Assembly: GCF_028714215.1 (NCBI RefSeq)
Contig: NZ_JAQTMS010000044.1
Location: 1-42,094, forward strand
Direction of reading: 5' to 3'
Length of the DNA: 42,094 nt
From: Rhodoferax sp.
GTDB lineage: Bacteria > Pseudomonadota > Gammaproteobacteria > Burkholderiales > Burkholderiaceae_C
Under the pieces are notes generated by a model that was not told where the DNA came from, made no database searches, and saw only the letters and a program-made list of their open reading frames with translations. A program made the translations under genes and the position numbers. Of the stretch, positions 11,802 to 19,923 are shown piece after piece. Each line of letters starts with the position of its first letter. Positions within the stretch are counted from its first letter, which is position 1.

Positions 11802-12109
11802 CTGCGGCGCTGACGAGCAATCCTCTTTTTCAACGACTGAGCGAGACGCAGCGCGAGCGCGTCACGTTCACGCTCGATGGCCAGCCTCTTGAGGCCTTGG
11901 CGGGTGACACGGTCATGACGGCGCTGTTGACGCACGGCATGGTTCTGCGGCACTCGGACTTCAGTGGTGCGGCGCGGGCCGGCTTCTGCCTGATGGGGGC
12001 TTGCCAGGACTGCTGGGTTGGCAGCGAGAGCGGTGAGCGCTACCAAGCCTGCTGCACCTTCATTCAGCCCGGCATGCGGCTGTTGACGCAGCGGGACGCC
12101 ACGACATGA
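11798..12109 (+). CDS. (2Fe-2S)-binding small subunit of an amine/opine oxidase-like complex (HcnA/OoxC type)
   Basis: The 103-residue protein carries a plant-type 2Fe-2S pattern, C64-x4-C69-x2-C72-x12-C85, in GFCLMGACQDCW and YQACC. Such small subunits pass electrons within hydrogen cyanide synthase (HcnA), opine oxidases and D-hydroxyproline dehydrogenases. It is overlapped at both ends by 4-base junctions with the PotC-type permease and the next FAD subunit, so import and oxidation are made together. Confidence 0.82.
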   Translation: MTAALTSNPLFQRLSETQRERVTFTLDGQPLEALAGDTVMTALLTHGMVLRHSDFSGAARAGFCLMGACQDCWVGSESGERYQACCTFIQPGMRLLTQRDATT

Positions 12110-13575
12110 GCGCCGCGCCGGGCCGTCCCCAAGCAAGCTCGCACCGCTGTGCGCAGCACGAAGGTACTCCAGTGAGCGCCGCGTTGCAGCCGGTCATTGT
12201 GGGCGCCGGGCCCGCCGGTATCCGTGCCGCGCAGACACTGCTGCGCCACGGCCTGCGCCCGCTGCTGATCGATGAGGCGGCGCGCGCGGGTGGCCAGATC
12301 TACCGCCAGCCACCGGCGCACTTCCAACGCTCGAAGGAATCGCTTTACGGTTTTGAGGCGGCGCGTGCCGATGCCGTGCACCAGGCCATGAACGGGATGC
12401 TGAACAGCGTTGACTACCGTCCCAACACGCTGGTGTGGAATGCCGAGGCCGGCCGGCTGGATGTCTTGCAGCAGAGCCGGACTTCCACCGTACCCTATGC
12501 GCAACTGATTGTGGCCACCGGTGCCACCGATCGGGTGCTGCCTTTTTCGGGCTGGACCACGCCCGGTGTCTACAGCCTGGGCGGCGCCCAGGTGGCGCTC
12601 AAGTTCCAGGGTTGTGCCATCGGCAGCCGGGTGGTGTTCATGGGCACCGGCCCCTTGCTGTACCTGGTGGCCTATCAATATGCGAAAGCCGGTGCGGATG
12701 TTGTGGCCGTGCTCGACAGCGCCACCCTGGGCGATCAGATGGCGGCGCTGCCGGCCCTGTTGCGGCAACCGGCGGTGCTGGCCAAGGGCTTGTATTACGT
12801 GGCCTGGTTGCGCGCGCACGGGGTGCGTCTGCAAGGCGCTGTGCGGCCGGTCAGGGTGCTGGGCCAGACCCGCGTCACGGGTGTCGTCTGGCACGGTGCG
12901 CAAGGCGAGCAGACGCTGGCCTGCGATGCCATTGGTTTGGGTTACGGTCTGCGTTCGGAGACCCAACTGGCCGACATTCTGGGCTGCCGCTTCCATTTCG
13001 ATGCGCTGCAAGCGGCCTGGCTGCCCCAGCGCGACGCGGCCGGGCGCTCCAGCGTGGCGGGCGTCTACCTGGCCGGCGACGGCGCCGGCATCATGGGTGC
13101 CGACGCGGCAGAGTGGGCCGGTGAACGGGCTGCGCTGGCCTTGCTGCAAGACGCGAGGATCAGTCTTGGCGCCGCCAGCCGGGACCGCGCGGCCACGCTG
13201 GAACGTCAATTGGCGCGCACGCAGCGCTTTCGGGTCGGCCTGGAGCGCGCCTTTCCCTTGCCCACCGACTGGGCCGCGCAGGCACCGGATGACTTGGTCA
13301 TTTGCCGCGGCGAAGAGGTCACGGCGGGCGACTTGCGCCGTACCGCAAAGGCGACCGGCGCCACCGAGATCAACCGGCTCAAGGCCTTGAGCCGGGTCGG
13401 CATGGGGCGTTGTCAGGGCCGCATGTGCGCGCACGCGGCCGCCGAAGTTCTGGCCCACTGTAGCGGCCAGTCGGTCCAGCAGGTGGGACGCTTGCGCGGC
13501 CAGGCGCCGATCAAGCCGATTCCGTTCGCGCTGGTTCAGCCGGTGGCAGCGATAGCTCAGGAGGAGGCCGCATGA
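12106..13575 (+). CDS. FAD/NAD-dependent oxidase subunit with BFD-like 2Fe-2S C-terminus (HcnB/OoxA type)
   Basis: The 489-residue reading starts at an ATG overlapping the previous stop. A Rossmann fold (PVIVGAGPAGIRAAQTLL) begins about residue 28, a second lies near residues 170-190, and the C-terminus (about 400-470) is a BFD-like region with VICRGEE and GMGRCQGRMC for a 2Fe-2S cluster. This matches the alpha subunits of opine oxidase and hydrogen cyanide synthase. The first 22 codons come from a 66-bp insertion flanked by 11-bp direct repeats. A GTG at 12172, preceded by GAAGGT (12160-12165), would give a protein starting VSAALQPVIVGAGPAG, closer to the family. Which start is used is undecided. 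Confidence 0.85.
   Translation: MSAAPGRPQASSHRCAQHEGTPVSAALQPVIVGAGPAGIRAAQTLLRHGLRPLLIDEAARAGGQIYRQPPAHFQRSKESLYGFEAARADAVHQAMNGMLNSVDYRPNTLVWNAEAGRLDVLQQSRTSTVPYAQLIVATGATDRVLPFSGWTTPGVYSLGGAQVALKFQGCAIGSRVVFMGTGPLLYLVAYQYAKAGADVVAVLDSATLGDQMAALPALLRQPAVLAKGLYYVAWLRAHGVRLQGAVRPVRVLGQTRVTGVVWHGAQGEQTLACDAIGLGYGLRSETQLADILGCRFHFDALQAAWLPQRDAAGRSSVAGVYLAGDGAGIMGADAAEWAGERAALALLQDARISLGAASRDRAATLERQLARTQRFRVGLERAFPLPTDWAAQAPDDLVICRGEEVTAGDLRRTAKATGATEINRLKALSRVGMGRCQGRMCAHAAAEVLAHCSGQSVQQVGRLRGQAPIKPIPFALVQPVAAIAQEEAA
12107..12183 (+). repeat. 66-bp insertion bounded by 11-bp direct repeats at a gene start
   Basis: TGAGCGCCGCG occurs at 12107-12117 and again at 12173-12183. Removing one 66-base unit gives ATGAGCGCCGCGTTGCAGCC, a clean start directly before the FAD-binding fold. 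The inserted 55 bases hold a small hairpin (CGCAC/GTGCG, 12140-12144 and 12149-12153) and a ribosome-site-like GAAGGT. The length is a multiple of three, so the frame survives. Confidence 0.65.
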
Positions 13576-14732
13576 AGGAGCGGTTGCTGAGCGACGTGGC
13601 CATCATCGGCGGCGGCATCGTCGGCGCCTCGGCGGCGCTGGCGCTGCGCCAGAGGGGGATGTCGGTGACGTTACTGGAACGCGACTTTTGCGGCTCACGC
13701 TCCAGCGGCGTCAACTACGGCGGCGTGCGGCGCCAGGGGCGCTCACTGGCTCAGTTGCCGCTGTCGCAGCGCGCCCACGAGATCTGGGGTCGCCTGCCCC
13801 AGCTGATTGGCATCGATGGCGAATACGTCCGCTCCGGGCACCTCAAAATTGCCCGCAGCGAAGCCGATCTGGCGTCGCTGGAAGACTACCGGCAGCGCAG
13901 CCGGGGTTTTGGCATGGACCTGCAAATACTCGGTGCCCCAACATTGCGCCGGCTGTACCCCTGGCTCGGCGAGCGCGCCATGGGCGGCTCCTACTGCCCG
14001 CAGGATGGGCACGCCAACCCGCGCCTGGTGTCGCCGGCTTTTGCGCGCGCCGCGGCCAGGGCCGGGGCCGACATTCGGGAACAGACCCGGGTCCAGGAAA
14101 TAGCCCACGACGGCAAGCAATTCGTGCTGACGACGGCGACCGATCTGGAGCTGCGCTCAAGTTTTCTGCTCAACTGCGCCGGCGCCTGGGCCGGCGCCAT
14201 CGCGGAGCGTTTTGGCGAACCGGTGCCCATGGTGTCGGCACACCCGGTGATGGCCGTGACCGAGCCGCTGGGCGTATTCATGAACCTGAGTCTGGGTGTT
14301 GAAGGCGGCGGCATCTACGCGCGCCAGGCGCTGCGTGGCAATTGCGTCATTGGTGGCTCGCGCGGTTTTGCGCTGGACGCCCAGCGAGCCCGGCCAAGCC
14401 GTGAAGCGATCTCACTGGTATTGGCGCAATCCGTCGAGTTGCTGCCGGCGCTGCGCCATGCCCGCATCATTCGCAGTTGGAGCGGCACCGAAGGCTATCT
14501 GCCTGATCGCGAGCCTGTTATTGGTTTCAGCACAACGACACCCGGGCTGATCCATGGTTTTGGTTTTGCCGGGGCCGGCTTTCAGATCGGGCCGGCCGTC
14601 GGCGCGGCGCTGGCCGAGCTGGTGCAGGACGGCGCCAGCAGCACGCCGATTTCCGCATTTTCGATTTCCCGCTACCTCGCCTCTCAAGAGCACCTTCCCC
14701 CGCCACCTCAACCCCAAGGAGATTTTCCATGA
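13572..14732 (+). CDS. FAD-dependent D-amino-acid oxidase family subunit (HcnC/OoxB/DadA type)
   Basis: This 386-residue protein has the N-terminal FAD fold VAIIGGGIVGASAALALRQRG, the DAO-family central region and the C-terminal DREPVIGFS...GLIHGFGFAGAGFQIGPAVG. It is the catalytic, substrate-oxidising subunit of three-component amine dehydrogenases/oxidases that act on secondary amines or amino acids (opines, glycine, D-hydroxyproline). Its start overlaps the upstream stop, and its own stop overlaps the binding-protein gene. The final 25 residues (rich in Pro and Gln) contain the ribosome site of the next gene (AAGGAG), so they may be under coding constraint from it. Confidence 0.85.
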   Translation: MKERLLSDVAIIGGGIVGASAALALRQRGMSVTLLERDFCGSRSSGVNYGGVRRQGRSLAQLPLSQRAHEIWGRLPQLIGIDGEYVRSGHLKIARSEADLASLEDYRQRSRGFGMDLQILGAPTLRRLYPWLGERAMGGSYCPQDGHANPRLVSPAFARAAARAGADIREQTRVQEIAHDGKQFVLTTATDLELRSSFLLNCAGAWAGAIAERFGEPVPMVSAHPVMAVTEPLGVFMNLSLGVEGGGIYARQALRGNCVIGGSRGFALDAQRARPSREAISLVLAQSVELLPALRHARIIRSWSGTEGYLPDREPVIGFSTTTPGLIHGFGFAGAGFQIGPAVGAALAELVQDGASSTPISAFSISRYLASQEHLPPPPQPQGDFP

Positions 14733-15802
14733 AACACCAACTTTCAAACATCAACCCGGCCGCGCGCTCGCTGCTGTCACTGGCAGTCGCTGCCGTGGCC
14801 TTGGCGGCTCCGCTTGCCAATGCGCAAACCAAAACGCTGTACATCGGCATGAACGGTGGCGTGATGGAAAAAACCTGGACCGAACATGTGTTCCCGGCCT
14901 TCGAGAAGGCCAACAACGTCAAGGTGGTGGTGGTGCCGGGCACCTCGTCCGACATTCTGGCCAAGGCCCAGGCCAACAAGGACAAGCCGCAGATGCACGT
15001 CATGTTTCTGGACGACGGCGTGATGGTTCGCGCCATCGGTTTTGGCCTGTGCGAAAAGATGAAACCCAGCCCGGCGCTGAGCGAGGTGTTCCCTACCGCC
15101 CGCTTCAAGGGCGACATGGCGACCGGTGTCACCATGGGCATGACGGGCCTGGCCTACAACAAAAAGATGTTCAGCGAAAAAGGCTGGGCCGCACCGACCT
15201 CGTGGCTGGATCTGGCGGACCCCAAATTCAAGGGTAAAGTGGTGTTCCAGTCACTCTCGTCATCGACGTTCGGTCTGCACGGCTTCCTGATGTTCAACCG
15301 CATCAAGGGCGGCACCGACACCAATGTCGAGCCCGGCTTCAACGCCTGGAAGAGCAGCATCGGTCCCAATGTGCTGGAGTACATCCCCAGTTCGGCCAAG
15401 CTCTCGGAGATGCTGCAAACCGGCGAGGCCGCGATTGCACCGCTGACACCCACCTCGGTCGCCTCGTTGCAGGAAAAAGGCATTTCGGTTGAATACGCGC
15501 AGCCCAAGGAAGGCTCGGTGGTGCTGATGGTGGCCGAGTGCGTGATCGCCAACAACAGCGAACCGGCGCTGGCGCAAAAACTGGCCGAGTACCTGTTGAC
15601 AGCCGACGCGCAAGCCGCCGGATTGCAGCATGGCAACCAGATTCCGTCGAACCCCAAAGCGCCCGCGGTGGGGGACGATGCCAAGCTCAAGCTGAAACAG
15701 TTTGGCGACTACATGAAGACCGCGGTGGTGGTCGACTGGAATGCCATCAACGAAAACCGTCCGGCCTGGAATGCGCGCTGGAACCGGACCATTGAACGAT
15801 AG
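14729..15802 (+). CDS. Periplasmic substrate-binding protein of the PotABC-like transporter (PotD type)
   Basis: The 357-residue protein has a signal peptide ending near NAQTKTLYIG (about residue 33) and the extracellular solute-binding fold of the spermidine/putrescine family (MNGGVMEKTWTEHVFPAFEK, ADPKFKGKVVFQ, LQHGNQIPSNPKAP). It delivers ligand to the two permeases and is the last gene of the operon. A strong AAGGAG site lies seven bases before the ATG, which suits the higher level needed for a binding protein. Ligand specificity cannot be read by eye. Confidence 0.87.
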   Translation: MKHQLSNINPAARSLLSLAVAAVALAAPLANAQTKTLYIGMNGGVMEKTWTEHVFPAFEKANNVKVVVVPGTSSDILAKAQANKDKPQMHVMFLDDGVMVRAIGFGLCEKMKPSPALSEVFPTARFKGDMATGVTMGMTGLAYNKKMFSEKGWAAPTSWLDLADPKFKGKVVFQSLSSSTFGLHGFLMFNRIKGGTDTNVEPGFNAWKSSIGPNVLEYIPSSAKLSEMLQTGEAAIAPLTPTSVASLQEKGISVEYAQPKEGSVVLMVAECVIANNSEPALAQKLAEYLLTADAQAAGLQHGNQIPSNPKAPAVGDDAKLKLKQFGDYMKTAVVVDWNAINENRPAWNARWNRTIER

Positions 15803-15852
15803 AAGACTTCAAACGGAAGCCCGCCGCAAGCGGGAAAGTTGGTTGAAGTCTT
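15803..15852. terminator. Nested palindrome between convergent genes, possible bidirectional terminator
   Basis: Outer arms AAGACTTCAA (15803-15812) and TTGAAGTCTT (15843-15852) enclose a tight CCCGC-cgcaa-GCGGG hairpin (15820-15834). It starts right after the binding-protein stop and lies 12 bases before the crcB stop on the other strand. There is no T-run, so intrinsic termination is only a suggestion. Confidence 0.45.
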
Positions 15853-15864
15853 GGCCGGCTTCAA

Positions 15865-16248
15865 TCAGCCGCGGGATGCTGCAAAAAAAGCAACGCTTTG
15901 AATCCCGGCGACGGTCAGCAGCAGCGAGCCGAACAGGTGCAGCGCGGCCGTGCCCAGGGCCAGGGCATAGCGCTGCTGGCCCAGCATGCCGACCACCTCC
16001 GCCGAGAAGCTGGAGAAGGTGGTCAGGGCGCCCAGAAAACCGGTCACCAGGGTCAGGCGCCAGATCGGGTCGAGGTTGGGCAAGCCCTGAAACACGGCCA
16101 CGCAAACGCCCACCAGGTAGCCGCCGATCAGGTTGGCGGCCAGGGTGCCAAGAGGAATGGTGGCGCCGGGGTTGAGCCACAGCCCCAGGCCCCAGCGGGC
16201 CAGGGCGCCGAGACAGGCGCCGATACAAATTGCAAGGACTGAGATCAT
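15865..16248 (-). CDS. crcB: Fluoride ion channel CrcB/Fluc
   Basis: The 127-residue protein has four hydrophobic segments and the family signature GFLGALTTFSSFS, plus GTLAANLIGGYLVG with the conserved Asn. Fluc channels work as dual-topology dimers that let fluoride out of the cell. It follows the TRAP permease gene by 33 bases on the same strand, so it may be co-transcribed with it. The short gap leaves no room for a full fluoride riboswitch, which often precedes crcB. Confidence 0.88.
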   Translation of the reverse strand: MISVLAICIGACLGALARWGLGLWLNPGATIPLGTLAANLIGGYLVGVCVAVFQGLPNLDPIWRLTLVTGFLGALTTFSSFSAEVVGMLGQQRYALALGTAALHLFGSLLLTVAGIQSVAFFAASRG

Positions 16249-16281
16249 GAGGACGCCATCATAAAGGTGGCGCTGCCTCCG

Positions 16282-17577
16282 CTACATTTTCCCGGGCAAC
16301 CAGGTCGCCATTTGTGGGAAGTACCACAGCAACAGCACCATGGCGCACATCAAAAAGAAGAACGGCAGGGTGACCCGGGCGATGTAGGTGATTTCCTTCT
16401 TGGTCATGCCTTGCAGCACAAACAGGTTGAAGCCGACCGGTGGCGTGATCTGTGCCATCTCGACCACGATGACGATGAAGATGCCGAACCAGAGCAGGTC
16501 GATGTGCGCCGCCTGCACCGTCGGCAGCAGCACGCCCATGGTCAATACCACCATCGAGATGCCGTCCAGAAAGCAACCCAGGATGGAGTAGAACACGGTC
16601 AGCGCCAGGATCAGCAGGAACGGGCTCAGGCCCAGCGAGGAGACGTACTCGGCCAGATGGCGCGGCAGGCCGATGTAGCCCATGCTCAGGGTCAGGAAGG
16701 CGGCGCCGGCAAGAATCAGGGCGATCATGCAATACAGCCGGGTCGCGCCCATCAGCGCTTCCTTGAAGTTGCTCCAGTTCAGCGAGCCCTGCAGGGCCGA
16801 CAGGATGAAGGAGCCGATGACGCCCACGGCGGCGGCCTCGGTGGCGGTGGCAACGCCGGCGTAGATGCTGCCCAGCACGGCGCCGATCAGACCCACCACC
16901 GGAATCAGGTGGCGCGACTCATAGACTCTTTGCGTGAAGGTGAACTGTTCGGTGGTGGGCGGAATCTTGCCGGGATTGAGCAACGACCAGACAATCAGGT
17001 AGCCGCTGAACAGCGACGCCAGCAGCAGCCCCGGCAGCACACCGGCGACAAACAGTTGCGAGATCGAGACCTCGGCGCTGACGCCGTACACGATCATGAT
17101 GATGGACGGCGGGATCAGCAGACCCAGCGTGCCGGCACCGGCCAGCGAGCCGATGATCTGGTCTTGCGGGTAGCCGCGCCGGGTCAGTTCGGGCAGCGTC
17201 ATCTTGCCGATGGTGGCGCAGGTGGCGGCACTGGAACCGGAGACGGCGGCAAAGATGGTGCAGCCGATCACGTTGGTGTGCAGCAGGCGTCCGGGCAGCC
17301 AGTTGACCCACGGCGCCAAGCCCTTGAACATGCTCTCGGAAAGCTTGGTGCGAAACAGGATTTCGCCCATCCAGATGAACAAGGGCAGGGCGGTCAGGGT
17401 CCAACTGGAAGACGAGCCCCAGATCGTCAAGGCCATGGCTTCGCCGGCCGGACGGCTGGAGAACAGTTCCATCGCAATCCAGGCGACACCGGTCAGTGTC
17501 AGGCCGATCCAGACGCCGCTGCCCAGGATCAGGAACAGCGAGCCGATCAGCAGCGCGGTAACAGAAAGTTCACTCAT
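16282..17577 (-). CDS. TRAP transporter large permease, DctM type
   Basis: The 431-residue protein is almost wholly hydrophobic with 12 or so membrane segments. It carries DctM motifs such as AAVSGSSAATCATIGKMTLPEL, LGLLIPPSIIMIVYG and TPPVGFNLFVLQG. It forms the transport channel with the DctQ subunit and uses an ion gradient to import an organic acid or related solute brought by the binding protein. It starts 16 bases after the small subunit gene. The divergent hydantoinase operon suggests the cargo is a cyclic amide, amino-acid derivative or similar, but this is inferred from position only. Confidence 0.9.
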   Translation of the reverse strand: MSELSVTALLIGSLFLILGSGVWIGLTLTGVAWIAMELFSSRPAGEAMALTIWGSSSSWTLTALPLFIWMGEILFRTKLSESMFKGLAPWVNWLPGRLLHTNVIGCTIFAAVSGSSAATCATIGKMTLPELTRRGYPQDQIIGSLAGAGTLGLLIPPSIIMIVYGVSAEVSISQLFVAGVLPGLLLASLFSGYLIVWSLLNPGKIPPTTEQFTFTQRVYESRHLIPVVGLIGAVLGSIYAGVATATEAAAVGVIGSFILSALQGSLNWSNFKEALMGATRLYCMIALILAGAAFLTLSMGYIGLPRHLAEYVSSLGLSPFLLILALTVFYSILGCFLDGISMVVLTMGVLLPTVQAAHIDLLWFGIFIVIVVEMAQITPPVGFNLFVLQGMTKKEITYIARVTLPFFFLMCAMVLLLWYFPQMATWLPGKM

Positions 17578-17593
17578 GAAATTCTCGTTCTTG

Positions 17594-18106
17594 TTATTCG
17601 TTGTGCAGGGCTTCTTCGCTGTCGACGGTGAGGCGCTGGCCGAGGAATTCCAGCACCAGTTCGTCGACGAAGGCGATCAGCAGGACCAGGGCACCCAGCG
17701 CCATGCCGATTTGCGGCAGCCACAGCGGCGTGGCGTCGTTGCCGGTCGAGATGTCGTTGAAATCCCAGGACTGGTAGGACAGTTTGATCGCGTAAAAACA
17801 GAACAGACCCGATAGCAGCACGGCGGCGCTCAGGCTCCACAGTTCCAGCACTCTCTTGGCTTTGGGTGGCACCGCGTTGAGCAGCAGCGTGACCCGGATG
17901 TGCTCGTTCTTCTTCAGCGTGTGCGCCAGCGCCAGAAAGCCGGCCGCCGCCATGCAGTAGCCGGCGTACATATCGGTGCCGCGAAAGTTCATCGACACGT
18001 AGCGATCCAGCATGCCCAGCAGCACCATCAGCAGCGTGCCGACCATCATCAATGCCGCAGCCCAGGCTGCGGCGTCATAGAGCTTGTTCAAGGTAGATCG
18101 GAGCAT
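17594..18106 (-). CDS. TRAP transporter small permease, DctQ type
   Basis: The 170-residue protein has four membrane helices and the DctQ pattern (MVGTLLMVLLGMLDRYVSMNFRG, YCMAAAGFLALAHTLKKNEHIRV). It partners the large permease encoded just downstream. The gap to the binding-protein gene upstream is 81 bases, with only weak hairpin potential. Confidence 0.87.
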   Translation of the reverse strand: MLRSTLNKLYDAAAWAAALMMVGTLLMVLLGMLDRYVSMNFRGTDMYAGYCMAAAGFLALAHTLKKNEHIRVTLLLNAVPPKAKRVLELWSLSAAVLLSGLFCFYAIKLSYQSWDFNDISTGNDATPLWLPQIGMALGALVLLIAFVDELVLEFLGQRLTVDSEEALHNE

Positions 18107-18187
18107 ATTGAGACGTCGGTTTGTGGATCAGGTCAGCGCCAGAGGGCCCCTGACGTGCAGTCAGCACGCGGGGCGAACCTGGGCTGT

Positions 18188-19174
18188 TTACTTGCTGCGG
18201 AAGGCCTTGATGATGGCCTGTCCGTCAGGGCCGGCTTTTTTCTCCCAGTCGGCCAGCATGATGGTGCCCATCTGCTTCAGATCGGCAGCCAGCTTGGCGC
18301 TGGGCGGCAAAATTTTCATGCCCTTCTTGGCGAGTTCTGTCTTGTACCACTCGTTCTTCTCGGCGCTGAGTTTCCAGCCACGGACTTCGGCGTCGGCGGC
18401 GGCTTTCGTCACCGCGGCCTGTGTGGCGGGGTCCAGCGCATTGAAGGCTTTCAGGTTGACGATGATGGCGTTCTTGGGCAACCAGGCCTGGGTGTCGTAC
18501 CAGTACTTCACCGATTCGTAAATTTTGCTGTCATAGCCGGTGGAGCCGGAACTCATCATGCTGTCGACCACGCCGGTGGCAAAGGCCTGGCTCACTTCCG
18601 CCGCCTGGATGGTGACGGGTTGGGCGCCGATCAGGGCCGCGATGGTGGAGGTGGCCGGGCTGTAGGCGCGCCACTTGACGCCGCGCATGTCGGCCACCGA
18701 CGAGATTTCCTTCTTCACATACAGGCCTTGCGGTGGCCAGGCCACGGTGTAGAGCAGCTTCATGCCCTGCGCGCCCAGCAGCTTGTCGAGCACCGGTTTT
18801 TGCGCCTTGTACAGCTTCATGCTGTCGGCAAAGCTGGTGGCCAGGAACGGGATGCCGTCGGCGCCGTAGATCGGGTTTTCGTTCTCGAAATTGACCAGCA
18901 GAACTTCGCCGATCTGGGCTTGGCCACCTTGCACGGCGCGCTTGATCTCGGTTGCCTTGAACAGCGACGCATTGGCGTGCACCGTGATTTTCAGCTTGCC
19001 GCCGGTTGCCTTCTCGACATCATTGGCGAATTGGATGATGTTTTCGGTGTGGAAATTGCTGGCCGGGTAGGCGGCCGGCAGGTCCCATTTGGTTTGCGCC
19101 GAGGCCAGGCCCGAGGTCAATGCCAGGGCAACTGCGGCGGCGGTGGTGCTGAGTGCGAACAGACGACGTTTCAT
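18188..19174 (-). CDS. TRAP transporter periplasmic solute-binding protein, DctP type
   Basis: The 328-residue protein has a signal peptide (MKRRLFALSTTAAAVALALTSGLASAQ) and the DctP fold: TKWDLPAAYPASNFHTENI, a central GVKWRAYSP containing the conserved Arg that usually binds a carboxylate, and VVDSMMSSGSTG. It is the first gene of the TRAP operon and diverges from the winged-helix regulator. A CGGAG ribosome site precedes the ATG. The conserved Arg points to a carboxylated ligand, which would fit 5-oxoproline or a carbamoyl amino acid, but the identity is inference. Confidence 0.88.
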   Translation of the reverse strand: MKRRLFALSTTAAAVALALTSGLASAQTKWDLPAAYPASNFHTENIIQFANDVEKATGGKLKITVHANASLFKATEIKRAVQGGQAQIGEVLLVNFENENPIYGADGIPFLATSFADSMKLYKAQKPVLDKLLGAQGMKLLYTVAWPPQGLYVKKEISSVADMRGVKWRAYSPATSTIAALIGAQPVTIQAAEVSQAFATGVVDSMMSSGSTGYDSKIYESVKYWYDTQAWLPKNAIIVNLKAFNALDPATQAAVTKAAADAEVRGWKLSAEKNEWYKTELAKKGMKILPPSAKLAADLKQMGTIMLADWEKKAGPDGQAIIKAFRSK

Positions 19175-19262
19175 AAAAAACTCCGGTTGATTTTGAAGGC
19201 CAAAGTGGATGCTTGAATGTAAGGCCGATTTGATCGCGGGGACTCAGTGTTTTCCCTAAATG

Positions 19263-19303
19263 TCAACAAATTGTTGATAAATTGTGATCTAACTACCTAC
19301 AAT
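19263..19303 (+). promoter_or_regulatory. Promoter and overlapping palindromic operator of the hydantoinase operon
   Basis: TCAACAA-A-TTGTTGA (19263-19277) is a perfect 7-base inverted repeat. A sigma70-like promoter overlaps it: TTGATA at 19274-19279, an 18-base spacer, and TACAAT at 19298-19303, about 40 bases before the regulator's ATG. A protein bound to the palindrome would block the -35 box, which fits self-repression by the winged-helix protein and possibly control of the divergent TRAP genes. Confidence 0.55.
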
Positions 19304-19342
19304 CTGCGTCATGCAACAAAGGTGCCAACCCGGAGCCGGTTC

Positions 19343-19900
19343 ATGACCAAAAAAATCCAAACCAAAGCAACGACGCTGCCGGCGCCGCTGACAGCAGAAA
19401 AGCCGCCGATCGTATCGTCGGCGCACCTGGTGTCGCCGCGCAGCGCCGAGATGAGCGAGTTCGAGTTTGGTCTGATCGTCGCCGGCAACGCGTTTCAGCG
19501 CTGGATTGTGCATTGCATGAGTACCGCCGGCCTGAAGGATCTGACGCCGTTGGATGTGCTGGTGCTGCACCATGTGACGCACCGCGCCCGCAACAAGCGG
19601 CTGGCCGACATCTGCTTCATCATGAACGTGGAAGACACCCATCTGATCAATTACGCGCTCAAGAAGCTGCAAAACCTGGGCGTGGTGGCGTCCCACAAGA
19701 ACGGCAAGGAAGTGACCTATGCGGCGACCGAATTGGGGCACAAGCATGTGGAGCGCTACCGCGAAATCCGCGAATCCTGCCTGATCAATGCCCTCAATGC
19801 CGACGACGCCTTGAACCGCGATATTGGCGAGCTGGCGCGTTTGCTGCGCCTGCTGTCGGGCATTTATGACCAGGCGGCGCGCTCCGCTGCCAGTCTGTAA
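19343..19900 (+). CDS. Winged-helix DNA-binding regulator (MarR-like)
   Basis: The 185-residue protein has a low-complexity N-terminal tail (about 1-45) and then a MarR-like winged helix: GLKDLTPLDVLVLHHVTHR, RLADICFIMNVEDTHLINYALKKLQNLGVV and the wing HKNGKEVTYAATELG. It heads the racemase-hydantoinase operon and faces the TRAP operon, so it probably senses the substrate or product of this pathway. The ATG at 19343 has GGAG seven bases upstream. An earlier in-frame start at 19247 would put the promoter and operator inside the coding region and is rejected. Confidence 0.75.
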   Translation: MTKKIQTKATTLPAPLTAEKPPIVSSAHLVSPRSAEMSEFEFGLIVAGNAFQRWIVHCMSTAGLKDLTPLDVLVLHHVTHRARNKRLADICFIMNVEDTHLINYALKKLQNLGVVASHKNGKEVTYAATELGHKHVERYREIRESCLINALNADDALNRDIGELARLLRLLSGIYDQAARSAASL

Positions 19901-19923
19901 GCACAAGCCGGAGAAGCAGCCTG

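Noticed and set aside
16249..16281. Fluoride riboswitch before crcB
   Set aside because: The gap is only 33 bases and shows no matching structure.
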